From Thermoanaerobaculales bacterium (lineage in GTDB: Bacteria > Acidobacteriota > Thermoanaerobaculia > Thermoanaerobaculales > Sulfomarinibacteraceae), in contig DAOPQC010000002.1 in assembly GCA_035358815.1 (NCBI GenBank), positions 530,620 through 594,619 on the forward strand: a DNA stretch of 64,000 nucleotides, read 5' to 3'. Below the pieces are notes generated by a model. That model did no database searches. It was given only the letters and a program-made list of their open reading frames with translations, and had not been told where the DNA came from. Every line of letters starts with the position of its first letter. Position 1 is the stretch's first letter. Below are positions 34,496-42,316 of this stretch, piece after piece. The translations under genes were made by a program, and so were the position numbers.

Positions 34496-35401
34496 GTGCA
34501 ACTTCTGGACAGCTCGAGGGCACGCCGCATCGGTTTGGCAGTGGCGCTCGCGACGGTGGCGCTGCTGCCCGCCGGGCCGACCACGGGCGCGGCTGCCGAG
34601 GCCCGGCCGACAGGCGGCCCCGGCGACGCTGCCGCGGCCGCGGCAACGGTGAATCCCGGCGGTGTCGTGCGCTGGCCGGGCCGCGACATCGACCGCTGCC
34701 GGCTCGGCGACCTCCAATGGCAGCCCTGGGGCGACGCCTGCTGGTTTCCGATCGACCTGTTGCAGCCGCCCGGGCGGCTGGAGCTCGAGCGGGTCCGACT
34801 CGGTAAGACCGAGCGGATGGCGGTAACGGTCGCCGACTACCCGTACCCGGTCCAGCGCCTGACGGTCGCCCCCGAGATGGCGACTCCTCCGGAAAACCAG
34901 CTCGGGCGCATCCGCCGCGAGGGAGAGGAGGTCAGGGCCGTCTGGGAGCTCGGCGGGCCGCCGGCCTTCAGCCTCCCCTTGGAGCCGCCGCTCGATCCCC
35001 TACCCGAGGCGAGGAGCTTCGGCTCGCGGCGCTACTTCAATGACCAGCCCCGCGACCCCCACAGCGGGATCGACCTCAGCGCGGCGAGGGGCACGCCGGT
35101 CGTCGCCGCGGAGCGCGGCCGCGTGGTGATCGCAGCGGACCACTACTTCTCCGGCAACAGCGTGTTCATCGACCATGGCGACGGCCTGGTCACGATGTAC
35201 TTCCACCTCGACCGCGTCGATGTCCGCGCCGGGCAAACGGTCGAGCGCGGGCAGGTCGTCGGCACGGTCGGGTCGACCGGCCGCGTCACCGGCCCCCACC
35301 TCCACTTCGGCGTCCGCTGGCACGGAGCCCGCATCGACCCCGTGCTGCTGCTCAGCGACCCGTCCCGGGTTCCGGAGGTGACGCCGGGGGCGCAGGGTTG
35401 A
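34496..35401 (+). CDS. M23-family (LytM/DD-endopeptidase-like) metallopeptidase
   Basis: 301 residues. The GTG at 34496, preceded by GGGAG, gives a signal peptide RIGLAVALATVALLPAGPTT. The C-terminal domain (about 195-290) has both zinc motifs: H-x-x-x-D in DPHSGIDLSAARGTPVVA and H-x-H in GPHLHFGVRWHGARIDP. It also has HYFSGNSVFIDHGDGLVTMY and ERGQVVGTVGSTGRVTG, so the catalytic site appears intact. Expected role: periplasmic cleavage of peptidoglycan cross-links, or activation of amidases. The central domain (about 60-190) is a beta-rich region seen in related acidobacterial proteins. The stop overlaps a -35-like TTGACC. Confidence 0.87.
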   Translation: MQLLDSSRARRIGLAVALATVALLPAGPTTGAAAEARPTGGPGDAAAAAATVNPGGVVRWPGRDIDRCRLGDLQWQPWGDACWFPIDLLQPPGRLELERVRLGKTERMAVTVADYPYPVQRLTVAPEMATPPENQLGRIRREGEEVRAVWELGGPPAFSLPLEPPLDPLPEARSFGSRRYFNDQPRDPHSGIDLSAARGTPVVAAERGRVVIAADHYFSGNSVFIDHGDGLVTMYFHLDRVDVRAGQTVERGQVVGTVGSTGRVTGPHLHFGVRWHGARIDPVLLLSDPSRVPEVTPGAQG

Positions 35402-35428
35402 CCTTTCCCACGCCGGAGTCGCTATAGT
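35398..35428 (+). promoter_or_regulatory. Candidate promoter for the aminotransferase gene
   Basis: TTGACC (35398-35403) and TATAGT (35423-35428) are separated by 19 bases, slightly long for sigma-70. The -35 element overlaps the stop of the M23 gene. The distance to the aminotransferase start is about 80 bases. Confidence 0.45.
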
Positions 35429-35511
35429 AGGGACGCCGCGCGAGCGCCAAGCGCACGCAGCCGCGCGAGCCGGCTCGAAATGACCACCACGGGGAGTCAC
35501 GGGAGGCGAGC

Positions 35512-36564
35512 ATGGAGAAGCCGCGGTACTACTTCACCGGGGACAGCGACAAGGTCGACCTCGACTTCGCGGCGCTCGACTTCAGCTACATCAGCTGTCC
35601 GTACCGTTTCGAGGCGGTCTTCGAGCACGGGGTGTGGCGAGTCCGCGGCCTGTTCGAGAAGTCCCCGATGGAGATCCCCGAGGGCAGCCAGTGCCTGCAC
35701 TATGGGCAGCAGCTGTTCGAGGGCATGAAGGTGCTGACCGGGGCTGACGGCGCCGTCTACGCGTTCCGTCCCCGCGACAACGCGCGGCGGATGAACGCCG
35801 GAGCTCGCTACCTGCGGGGACCGGAGGTGCCGGAGGAGCTGTTCGTTCGCGGCATCGAGGAGGTGGTGGCGGCAAACCTGCCCTACGTGCCGCCGTTCGG
35901 CAGCGGCGCCGCGCTCTACCTGCGGCCCTTCTACATCGGGATCGGTGACAACGTCGGAGTCAAGCCCGCCTCGAGCTTCGTCTTCCGGATCTTCGTGACC
36001 CCGGTCGGCCCCTACTTCAAGGGTGGCTTCGGGCCTGACCAGGGCAAGTCCTTCATGGTTACCCGCTACGACCGGGCCGCTCCGCACGGGACGGGCCACG
36101 TCAAGGCGGGCGGCAACTACGCCTGCTCGTTCTGGCCGGGCGTCGAAGCGAAGTCCAAGGGCTTTGCCGAGGCGCTCTACCTCGACCCGGTCGAGCACCG
36201 CTACATCGAGGAGATCGGCGCCGCCAACTTCCTCGGCTTCCGTGACAAGACCCTGATCACGCCCGACTCGGCCAGCGTGCTGCCGTCGATCACGCGTGAG
36301 TCGCTGCTGCAGATCGCGGCCGACGTCTTCGGGTGGCCGACCGAGCAGCGGAAGATCCCGATCGAGGAGCTCGATGAGATCGGCGCCGCCGCCTGCTGCG
36401 GCACCGCCGCCGTCATCACCTGGATCCAGCGAATCGTCGACGGCGACAAGGTGTGGGAGTTTCCGTTCGACGGGCGCTGGCAGCGGCTGTACGACGAGCT
36501 GGTCGGAATCCAGACCGCCACCGCCGCCGACCCCTTCGGCTGGCGACACAAGATCCCGGTCTGA
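35512..36564 (+). CDS. ilvE: Branched-chain amino acid aminotransferase
   Basis: 350 residues, fold-type IV PLP enzyme of the longer BCAT form. It exchanges the amino group between Leu/Ile/Val and 2-oxoglutarate. Visible: HYGQQLFEGMKVLTGADGAV, AFRPRDNARRMNAGARYL, the PLP-lysine segment GHVKAGGNYACSFWPG, EIGAANFLGFRDKTLITPDS and VLPSITRESLLQIAADVFGW. Cofactor phosphate-binding residues near EEIGAAACCGTAAVITWI are present. ATG preceded by GGAGGCG. It stands alone as a monocistron, with a repeat cluster downstream. Confidence 0.92.
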   Translation: MEKPRYYFTGDSDKVDLDFAALDFSYISCPYRFEAVFEHGVWRVRGLFEKSPMEIPEGSQCLHYGQQLFEGMKVLTGADGAVYAFRPRDNARRMNAGARYLRGPEVPEELFVRGIEEVVAANLPYVPPFGSGAALYLRPFYIGIGDNVGVKPASSFVFRIFVTPVGPYFKGGFGPDQGKSFMVTRYDRAAPHGTGHVKAGGNYACSFWPGVEAKSKGFAEALYLDPVEHRYIEEIGAANFLGFRDKTLITPDSASVLPSITRESLLQIAADVFGWPTEQRKIPIEELDEIGAAACCGTAAVITWIQRIVDGDKVWEFPFDGRWQRLYDELVGIQTATAADPFGWRHKIPV

Positions 36565-36599
36565 TACCGAGCGCGTCGAATGGGGCGGGACGCACTACC

Positions 36600-36850
36600 C
36601 TCCCGCCCGCTTCCGCTTCCGCGCCCGCTTCCGATGAGTGTCCCTCCATGAGTGCGCCGCCAGGCCGTTCGTGCACCATCGTTAGGGCGGCGCGGGCGGA
36701 ACGGCCGAGGCGAAGGTCGCTCTGGCAGGGAGTCGCCCTGAGCATCGGGTCAGCACCAACGACGCAGCATCGGTGGTGTCCGGGGGGGCCGCTCAGCGCC
36801 CGTGTCACAGGAGATTTCATCCGGAAGCGGGCGCGGAAGCGGGCGGAAGG
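36600..36850. repeat. Family B bracketed element with unique spacer
   Basis: Left arm CCCGCCCGCTTCCGCTTCCG (to 36634) and right arm TCCGGAAGCGGGCGCGGAAG (36820-36850), inverted over about 20 bases. The spacer of about 185 bases is not found elsewhere in the window. No coding gene is evident between 36565 and 36895. Confidence 0.75.
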
Positions 36851-36855
36851 TGGCC

Positions 36856-36890
36856 CTATTTCCTACCCCCTAGCCCCTCTCCCGTTCACG
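36856..36890. repeat. Family A half-element, degenerate
   Basis: CCTATTTCCTACCCCCTAGC then CCCTCTCCC is a diverged family A arm in reverse orientation. It lies just beyond the 3' end of the minus-strand hypothetical gene, adjacent to the family B element. Confidence 0.55.
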
Positions 36891-36895
36891 AGGGC

Positions 36896-37294
36896 TCAAT
36901 CCTCGCGGGCTGACGCCGCCGCCAACGCCCTGGCCCGCTCGACGGGGTCGCTCTCCACCAGCAGCGATCTCGCACGCTCGACCTCGGCGAGCAGCTCCGG
37001 CGCCGAGTTGAGCACCACGACATCGAGGAAGTCGCCCTCGGGGAGGGCGCGCGCCACGGCCTCTGAGACGAGGTTGAGGGCGAAGCGCAGCGAGCGCAGC
37101 GCGGGCGCCTGCAGCCAGACGAACAGCACCAGGGAGGGCAGCTCCTGGCGGGCAGGGACCATGACCTCGGGCAGGTGGGCGAAAGCGAGGTCCGGACAGT
37201 GCGAGAGCTCCTCCGCCAGACGCGCCCTCGTCTCGTGGTCGAGCGGCCGCTCGGGGTGGGAAATCCGGATCTCGTCCTGGCGCATCCGCGACAT
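36896..37294 (-). CDS. Hypothetical protein, 132 residues
   Basis: A small soluble alpha/beta-looking protein. MSRMRQDEIRISHPERPLDH is followed by LPEVMVPARQELPSLVLFVW, LRFALNLVSEAVARALPEGD and FLDVVVLNSAPELLAEVERA. It has no signal peptide, cysteines in pairs or metal motifs, and I do not recognise a family. GAGG lies a few bases before the ATG; the second Met (37285) is an alternative. It is isolated between two family B elements, and its codon pattern matches neighbouring genes. Confidence 0.6.
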   Translation of the reverse strand: MSRMRQDEIRISHPERPLDHETRARLAEELSHCPDLAFAHLPEVMVPARQELPSLVLFVWLQAPALRSLRFALNLVSEAVARALPEGDFLDVVVLNSAPELLAEVERARSLLVESDPVERARALAAASARED

Positions 37295-37319
37295 GGTACC
37301 TCAGTCGAACCCGGCTCAC

Positions 37320-37535
37320 CTCCGCTTCCGCTCCCCCTCCGCTTCCGCGCCCGGATGTGACGGCAACGTTGCACGTGACACGCGATGCCCACGCCGGACG
37401 GTGCAGACGGAATCGGTCGACGGGCAGCGGGCAAGGCTGCCGGCGAAGAATCGGCCGACTCGTGCGCCGGGATGCGCGAGCCGGACCACGAAAACCGGTC
37501 GGAAGCGGGCGCGGAAGCGGGCGCGGGCGCGGAAG
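37320..37535. repeat. Family B bracketed element with unique spacer
   Basis: Left arm CCGCTTCCGCTCCCCCTCCG onward (37320-37352); right arm GGTCGGAAGCGGGCGCGGAA onward (37497-37535). The spacer of about 145 bases is unrelated to other spacers. It lies upstream of yqgE and downstream of the divergent hypothetical gene's 5' end. Confidence 0.75.
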
Positions 37536-37596
37536 GCGGAGTGACCCGGATCCTCCGGCCCCCGGTTCGCCTTCCCGATTCTGGTAGCATGAGGCG

Positions 37597-38172
37597 ATGA
37601 GCGAAGCGCCGCCGCCCCTCGCAGGCAAGCTGCTGATTGCCATGCCGGGCCTGGTCGACCCGAACTTCTGGCACGCCGTGGTCTTAGTCGGCGTGCACTC
37701 CTCGGAGGAGGGCGCGTTCGGGCTGGTCATCAACCGGCCCCTCAACGTCGAGCTCAACGAGATCCTCGCCGAGCTCGGCGAGTCGGTGGACGAGGGGCAG
37801 CTGCCTCAGGTCCTGGCGGGCGGGCCGGTCGAGCCCAACCACGGCTTCGTCGTCTTCGAGGGCCGCGGTCAGGAGCCGGACGAGACGGTCCTGGCGGTCG
37901 CCAGCGACATCATGGTCTCGGGCAGCACCGAGACCCTCGCCAAGCTCGCTCGCGGCAGGCTCGCCGGCCGCTATCACCTGTTCCTCGGCTACTCGGGTTG
38001 GCACCCTGGGCAGCTCGAGCAGGAGATCGAGGACAACTCCTGGCTGGTCGCACCGCTCGACACCTCGATCATCTTCGAGGTCCCGATCGAGGAGCGCTGG
38101 ACAGCCGCGCTGCGTTCGATCGGCGTCGAGCCGGGGACCCTCGTCGACCTCGGATCCGGCGCCCCGACCTGA
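37597..38172 (+). CDS. YqgE/AlgH family protein
   Basis: 191 residues, the family's usual length. Characteristic segments are PPLAGKLLIAMPGLVDPNFW, AVVLVGVHSSEEGAFGLVIN, RPLNVELNEI, VLAGGPVEPNHGFVVFE, RYHLFLGYSGWHPGQLEQEI and NSWLVAPLDTSIIFEVPIEE. The family is widespread and soluble; AlgH was linked to alginate regulation, but the biochemical role is unknown. TAGCAT about 15 bases upstream of the ATG may be a -10 element. The next plus-strand gene is far away, so it is monocistronic. Confidence 0.92.
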   Translation: MSEAPPPLAGKLLIAMPGLVDPNFWHAVVLVGVHSSEEGAFGLVINRPLNVELNEILAELGESVDEGQLPQVLAGGPVEPNHGFVVFEGRGQEPDETVLAVASDIMVSGSTETLAKLARGRLAGRYHLFLGYSGWHPGQLEQEIEDNSWLVAPLDTSIIFEVPIEERWTAALRSIGVEPGTLVDLGSGAPT

Positions 38173-38324
38173 CGGCGCGGCCGGGCTCGAGCGCCCCGTC
38201 CCGCGGGCCCGGGTGCGGCGTCGCCATCCTGGCGCGGCCGCGGCGGCGGACTCGCGCAGGGGCCGCAGCGCCCTCTCCCCACCCCGTTCCCGATGACTTG
38301 ACCGTTCGGTAAGTCACTGGATGC

Positions 38325-38354
38325 AAAAAGGGCCCAGCCTTTCTGGGCTGGGCC
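38325..38354 (-). terminator. Intrinsic terminator of the small RNA
   Basis: On the minus strand, GGCCCAGCC (38354-38346), a six-base loop CAGAAA and GGCTGGGCC (38339-38331) form a perfect 9-bp stem, followed by C and TTTTT (38329-38325). This is the only hairpin in the window I noticed with a clear U-run. Confidence 0.85.
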
Positions 38355-38518
38355 TCGGAGCATGATGCGGGAGGGACCGTTGAGCTTTTCAGGCAGGACC
38401 AAATGAAAGGCAGTCAATAGGTTGGCCGCAAAAGGTTGGCCGTTGTAGGCAGGCTCAAGGTGGAAAGCCTTCCCGGATCCCTCCCATGCTCTGATCTGGC
38501 TCCATTCTACTGTCTGGT
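38325..38518 (-). ncRNA. Candidate structured small RNA, about 194 nt (6S-like?)
   Basis: The minus-strand transcript is bounded by a near-consensus promoter (38525-38553) and an intrinsic terminator (38325-38354), in a 400-base gap with no credible coding frame. Distant segments pair: GAGCATGGGAGGGA near the 5' side (about 38493 downward) with TCCCTCCC and CATGCTC near 38357-38375, giving a closing stem of about 15 bp with a 4-base bulge. Inside, CCTTGAGC pairs with GCTCAA-c-GG. Size, a long closing stem and an internal bubble resemble 6S RNA (ssrS). I cannot confirm this without a covariance search. SRP, tmRNA and RNase P signature sequences are not visible. Confidence 0.6.
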
Positions 38519-38524
38519 CAGCAG

Positions 38525-38553
38525 ATTGTAAAGCCCCTTCCGGGGCCTGTCAA
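38525..38553 (-). promoter_or_regulatory. Near-consensus sigma-70 promoter of the small RNA
   Basis: On the minus strand, TTGACA (38553-38548), a 17-base spacer and TACAAT (38530-38525). The -35 is perfect and the -10 has five of six consensus bases at optimal spacing. The expected transcription start is at about 38518. The strongest promoter-like sequence I see in the window. Confidence 0.85.
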
Positions 38554-38572
38554 GGCGTGCCCACGGACCCCG

Positions 38573-39430
38573 TCAGCCGGGCCCCCGCTGGAGTACGACC
38601 TCGACCTCCACGACCTCTCCGGCGACCAGCGACACCGCTTCGAAGCCGGTGGAGAAACCGGGGGCGCGCACCTCGATCGCGTGGCGACCGGCCGGCACCG
38701 CCAGCGGCGCGACCATGAGCTCGAGCTCGCGGGCGGTCGCCAGGAACGAGCCGTCCAGGTAGACCTCGGCGGTGGGGGGCTTCACGCGCAGCCGGAGCGA
38801 TCCTCGGGCGACCTCGCCGGCGGCTGTCGACGTCGGGCCGAGGCCCAGATCGGGCCTCAGCGCGGCATCCGGCCCCGCCGGCCGGCCGGGGGCCGGCGCC
38901 GCTGCCGCCTCGCCCGCCACCGGCGCCCAGACCCACTGCGTGGGCTCACCCTTGCCCACCGGCGGCAGCGGCGGCTCGGTCGAGGATCCTCGGGACCGCT
39001 CCATGCGATGCCGGATGTCGAAACGGCAGCTCGGCCGCGCGGCGATCTTGAACGCCGCGGTGCGACGGCCGTCCATCCGGAGCTCCAAGCGGTAGGAGCC
39101 GGGCTCGAGGTAGAGGAATCCGTGGAAGCCGTTGAAGTAGCGCGCGCGGCCGGCAAACCTGCCATCGAGAAACACCAGCGCGTCCTTGGGTCGGATGTCG
39201 GTCATGACGACCGCGAGTTGCGGCTCCTGCAGCGTCACGCCTCCGGAGTCGGACACCGGCCACATCGTCGCCACCGAGCTGCAGGGCACCTCGCCGGCAT
39301 CATCGCCGGACGGTGCCGCCGGGCCGGGGTCTCCGGTCGTGGCCTGCGGGCTGTCCGCGGCCACGGCCGCGGCGGCGGCCAGGCACGCGACCACCACCGC
39401 CAGCAGGGTCCAGGGCCGTATCGGTCGCAT
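38573..39430 (-). CDS. PEGA-domain exported protein
   Basis: 285 residues with signal peptide (TLLAVVVACLAAAAAVAA). Two PEGA-type beta modules are seen. Residues about 75-135 contain RPKDALVFLDGRFAGRARYF and GFLYLEPGSYRLELRMDGRR. Residues about 205-280 contain GSLRLRVKPPTAEVYLDGSF and APLAVPAGRHAIEVRAPGFS. They are joined by a Pro/Ala-rich linker. PEGA domains are cell-surface modules of unknown binding function, usually on envelope or kinase proteins. It follows the glycosyltransferase gene by 14 bases on the same strand. Confidence 0.82.
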   Translation of the reverse strand: MRPIRPWTLLAVVVACLAAAAAVAADSPQATTGDPGPAAPSGDDAGEVPCSSVATMWPVSDSGGVTLQEPQLAVVMTDIRPKDALVFLDGRFAGRARYFNGFHGFLYLEPGSYRLELRMDGRRTAAFKIAARPSCRFDIRHRMERSRGSSTEPPLPPVGKGEPTQWVWAPVAGEAAAAPAPGRPAGPDAALRPDLGLGPTSTAAGEVARGSLRLRVKPPTAEVYLDGSFLATARELELMVAPLAVPAGRHAIEVRAPGFSTGFEAVSLVAGEVVEVEVVLQRGPG

Positions 39431-39444
39431 GGATCACCTCCGCC

Positions 39445-40380
39445 TCAGGTTTGTTGCAAGGCTCCTGCCAGGCCCTCGAGGTAGCTGGAGTCGACGAAGC
39501 TCTGCAGGACCCGGGGCGGCACCACCCCGGGAAGGAGCTCCCCGAAGCCGACCGCCAGCGTCAGCAGCGCGCGCCGCCAGCGGTGCCCGGGCCGCAACGC
39601 CCGCGCCCGAGCGACGCCCAGGAAGTCGGCGAGCTCGGGATGGAGTCGCGCGAAGATGGCCGCCGATCGACCGGACGTCCTCTGGCGGCGACAGAACGTC
39701 CGTGGATGGATACGGTGGTGGTGCACGGCGCGGGCCAGCGGCTGGTAGCGAATGGCGAGCCCGCCTCGAGTCGCCCGGTAGGCGAACTCGATGTCCTCCC
39801 AGGCCGCCGCGGGGAAGTCCTCGCGGAAGCCGCCCAGCCGCAGCATCTCGGCCCGATCGATCGAGACGTTCGAGGTGTAGAAGAAGTTGAACGGGAGGCG
39901 CCGCGCGTCCTCGATCAGCAGGTAGCCGAACTGGGGCCCGTGCTCGTTGATGAAGCGCAGGAACGGGGTGTCGTGCTCGCTCGGAAACCCGGTGTAGCCG
40001 ACCACCGCCAGCGGGCGCCCGGCGCCCCCGTGCAAGCGGTGCTCCTCGAGGTGGGCCAGCAGCCATCCAGCCTCGGGGACGGTGTCGTCGCCGAGGAACA
40101 GCACCACGTCGCCGGTGCCTGCGGCTGCTCCGCGGTTGCGGGCGACCGCCGGCCCGGCGCTGGCCTGGGTCAACGCCCGCAGGCGGCCGGCGCCGCTCTC
40201 CCGGCGCAGCCACTCTCCAGTCCCGTCGCTCGAGCCGTCGTCGACCACGATCAGCTGCGGCCTCCGGCCGCCTGGCGCGAACTGGTTCTCGACCGCGGCC
40301 ACGACGCGCTGCAGGCAGCTCAGACGGTTGTGGGTCGGGATGACCACGGTGGCCGGCGGATGGCTGTCCCGCGTGCCCAC
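39445..40380 (-). CDS. Glycosyltransferase family 2 protein
   Basis: 311 residues, GT-A fold. Visible: ATVVIPTHNRLSCLQRVVAA at the N-terminus, the nucleotide-sugar segment LIVVDDGSSDGTGEWL, AGPAVARNRGAAAGTGDVVL with the D-x-D-like FLGDDTVPEAGWLL, and the acceptor/catalytic region GGFREDFPAAAWEDIEFAYR with the conserved E-D. No membrane segments except a weakly hydrophobic C-terminus. The substrate is unknown; cell-surface polysaccharide or lipid glycosylation is likely. It lies between alanine racemase and the PEGA protein on the same strand, possibly one envelope operon. Confidence 0.85.
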   Translation of the reverse strand: MGTRDSHPPATVVIPTHNRLSCLQRVVAAVENQFAPGGRRPQLIVVDDGSSDGTGEWLRRESGAGRLRALTQASAGPAVARNRGAAAGTGDVVLFLGDDTVPEAGWLLAHLEEHRLHGGAGRPLAVVGYTGFPSEHDTPFLRFINEHGPQFGYLLIEDARRLPFNFFYTSNVSIDRAEMLRLGGFREDFPAAAWEDIEFAYRATRGGLAIRYQPLARAVHHHRIHPRTFCRRQRTSGRSAAIFARLHPELADFLGVARARALRPGHRWRRALLTLAVGFGELLPGVVPPRVLQSFVDSSYLEGLAGALQQT

Positions 40381-40415
40381 TGCTCAGAGTGCCCGGGGGC
40401 CGCGCATTCGGCCGG

Positions 40416-41591
40416 TCATGTCGCCGGGGCCTCGCTGCGATCTCCCACCACGAACCGGGGGACCGTGGGCGACAGCCGGGCGAGAAACTCGTAGTTGATC
40501 GTCCCGGCGAGCTCCGCCAGCTCCTCGGCCGTCACCGCCGAGTCGCCCTGGCGGCCGAGCAGCACGACCTCGTCGCCGACAGACGCCCCTGGCAGGTCGG
40601 TGACGTCCACCATCATCATGTTCATGCACACCCGGCCCACCACCGGAACCGGGCGGCCCCCCGCCAGCACCCGCGCCCGGTTGCCCAGCGCGCGCGGGTA
40701 GCCGTCCGCATAGCCCACCGGCAGCACCGCCAGCAGGGTCGGACGAAGGGCTCTCCAGGTCCGGCCGTAGCCGACCGTCTCGCCGGCGGACACGCGCTGG
40801 AGCTGCCCGATGACCGTCCGCCAGGACAGCGCCGGCTGGAGCTTCACGCCGTCCCGTCCGTGGTCGAGAATCCACGTCAACCGGGTCTCGCGCGATGGCC
40901 AGTGCCCGTACATCGAAATCCCGATTCGGGCGAGGTTGAAATCGGTCTCACGAAACAGCAGCGACGCGGCCGAGCACGCGGCGTGCACGTGGGTAACATC
41001 ACCGCCCAACTCGCCTCGTAATGCAGCGATGGCGTCACCGAAAAGCTCGAGCTGGTGGCGCGCAAATTCGTGCTCGAGCGTGTCCTCGATGTTGGCGAAA
41101 TGAGTGGCGATGCCGACGATCGAAAGCCCCTCGCGGGCGGCGTCCCGGCAGACCCCGGCAATGCTGGAGCGGTCGAGGCCCTGGCGTTTGGTTCCGGTGT
41201 CAATCTTGAGGTGAATGGGCAGCGAAATGCCGCTCGATCTGCGGTACTCACCGAGCCACCTGACCACCTCCAGGGTTGACACGAAAACGTGGACGTCGGC
41301 GTCCAGATCGTGGAGCTCACCACGGGCGATGAAGCCCATGATCAGGATCGGGCTTCGAATTCCCAGCCGGCGCACGCGACGAGCCTCGTCGGCGGTGTGG
41401 ACCGCCAGCCAGTCCGCGGCCGTCCCGGCGAGGGGGGCCACCTCCGCGAGACCGTGCCCGTAGGCGTTGGCCTTGACCACGGCGGCGATCTTCGTCCCCG
41501 GGCTCAATATCCCTCGAAAGACGCGCAGGTTGTGCCTCAGGGCGCCGGCATCGATCTCGAACCACTGGGAGTGGTCGCCACGGCCTTCCAT
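40416..41591 (-). CDS. alr: Alanine racemase
   Basis: 391 residues, PLP-dependent. It supplies D-alanine for peptidoglycan. Visible: WFEIDAGALRHNLRVFRGIL, the PLP-lysine motif IAAVVKANAYGHGLAEVAPL, LPIHLKIDTGTKRQGLDRSS, THVHAACSAASLL, FNLARIGISMYGHWP, GETVGYGRTWRALRPTLLAV with the catalytic Tyr region, LPVGYADGYPRAL and VGRVCMNMMMVDVTDLPG. In that last segment the common MDQ appears as MNM, a mild variant. ATG 41591 chosen at MEGRGDHSQWFEIDAG. First gene of the alr, glycosyltransferase, PEGA run. Confidence 0.92.
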   Translation of the reverse strand: MEGRGDHSQWFEIDAGALRHNLRVFRGILSPGTKIAAVVKANAYGHGLAEVAPLAGTAADWLAVHTADEARRVRRLGIRSPILIMGFIARGELHDLDADVHVFVSTLEVVRWLGEYRRSSGISLPIHLKIDTGTKRQGLDRSSIAGVCRDAAREGLSIVGIATHFANIEDTLEHEFARHQLELFGDAIAALRGELGGDVTHVHAACSAASLLFRETDFNLARIGISMYGHWPSRETRLTWILDHGRDGVKLQPALSWRTVIGQLQRVSAGETVGYGRTWRALRPTLLAVLPVGYADGYPRALGNRARVLAGGRPVPVVGRVCMNMMMVDVTDLPGASVGDEVVLLGRQGDSAVTAEELAELAGTINYEFLARLSPTVPRFVVGDRSEAPAT

Positions 41592-41791
41592 GCGACCGAG
41601 TGTACCCGGTCGGCTGGGGCGCCGCAAAGCCCGACCCGCGGTCGGCGCGGCCTGACCGCGCCGGCGGCCGGTGCGCAAGCGCGCCCGCCAGCGGGGCGGC
41701 GCGCCGCCGTGTCGCGCGCCGGGCGACCGCGCCTCTTGCCCCTGCTATTTGTCGGCTCCTCCGGCGCGGATATCGCGAAAAAGGAGTGCCA

Positions 41792-41854
41792 ATGATTACT
41801 GGAATTCCCGTTCAGTTTTCGCTTGACTCTCGCACGAAATGCGTCTACCGTTGA
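41792..41854 (+). CDS. Candidate 20-residue leader ORF
   Basis: MITGIPVQFSLDSRTKCVYR, preceded by an excellent AAAGGAG seven bases upstream of the ATG. It ends 24 bases before the 128-residue gene. This stretch is noticeably richer in A/T than its surroundings. It could be a leader peptide, a short partner protein, or a chance frame over promoter DNA: the candidate -35/-10 pair at 41823-41851 lies inside it, so both readings cannot be equally right. Confidence 0.4.
   Translation: MITGIPVQFSLDSRTKCVYR
41823..41851 (+). promoter_or_regulatory. Candidate promoter for the 128-residue protein
   Basis: TTGACT (41823-41828), a 17-base spacer, then TACCGT (41846-41851). It would start transcription near 41858, just before the GGGAGG Shine-Dalgarno sequence of the downstream gene. 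Confidence 0.4.
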
Positions 41855-41878
41855 TACAAAGTCTGGGAGGGTGGCTCC

Positions 41879-42265
41879 ATGGCTTTCGAAAGATACGTTC
41901 CTCCGCGAACCGCCGGAATGAAACCCCGTGCTACCGTTCGACCGAGCGGGCTGATTTCATTCGACGCCGCAGCCGTGGCGGCATTCGGCCTCAACAAGGC
42001 GTCTCACGCGGTGCTTTTCTTCGACAAGAGCCGCAAGCTCATTGGCGTGCAGATCACCAGCAATGGCAGCGAAGCGGGGGCGTTCGCGCTGTCGCGTCGT
42101 CGACGTTCAGTGAGCCTCAAAGCGCCTCAGTTCTTCGCGCAATATGGCCTCGCTTTCGAGGAGTCGCAGCGCTTCGACATCAGCGATGATCGGACGAGCA
42201 AGATGCTGACCATCAGCATGAAGAACGTCCAGCGGCGGCGCGGGCGCCGGCCCAAGAAGAGCTGA
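41879..42265 (+). CDS. Hypothetical basic protein, 128 residues
   Basis: A soluble, Lys/Arg-rich protein: VPPRTAGMKPRATVRPSGLI, SFDAAAVAAFGLNKASHAVL, FFDKSRKLIGVQITSNGSEA, RRRRSVSLKAPQFFAQYGLA, with a basic tail QRRRGRRPKKS. The N-terminal 80 residues have a swapped-hairpin-like rhythm (short strands around a -SF/D-A-A-A- helix) loosely like AbrB/phage DNA-binding proteins; that is speculation. The basic tail suggests nucleic acid contact. The Shine-Dalgarno sequence is GGGAGGG. Base composition around the start is less GC-rich than in neighbouring genes, which may indicate transfer or a strongly regulated gene. Function unknown. Confidence 0.65.
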   Translation: MAFERYVPPRTAGMKPRATVRPSGLISFDAAAVAAFGLNKASHAVLFFDKSRKLIGVQITSNGSEAGAFALSRRRRSVSLKAPQFFAQYGLAFEESQRFDISDDRTSKMLTISMKNVQRRRGRRPKKS

Positions 42266-42316
42266 ATCAGAGAAGCGGTCGGGCCCCTGGGCCCCCTTCG
42301 GCAGACGCCGCCGAGC

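Noticed and set aside
38325..38518. SRP RNA, tmRNA or RNase P RNA
   Set aside because: The SRP GGAAGGAAGCAGCC loop, tmRNA tRNA-like ends and RNase P GAGGAAAGTCC core are all missing, and the length does not fit tmRNA or RNase P.
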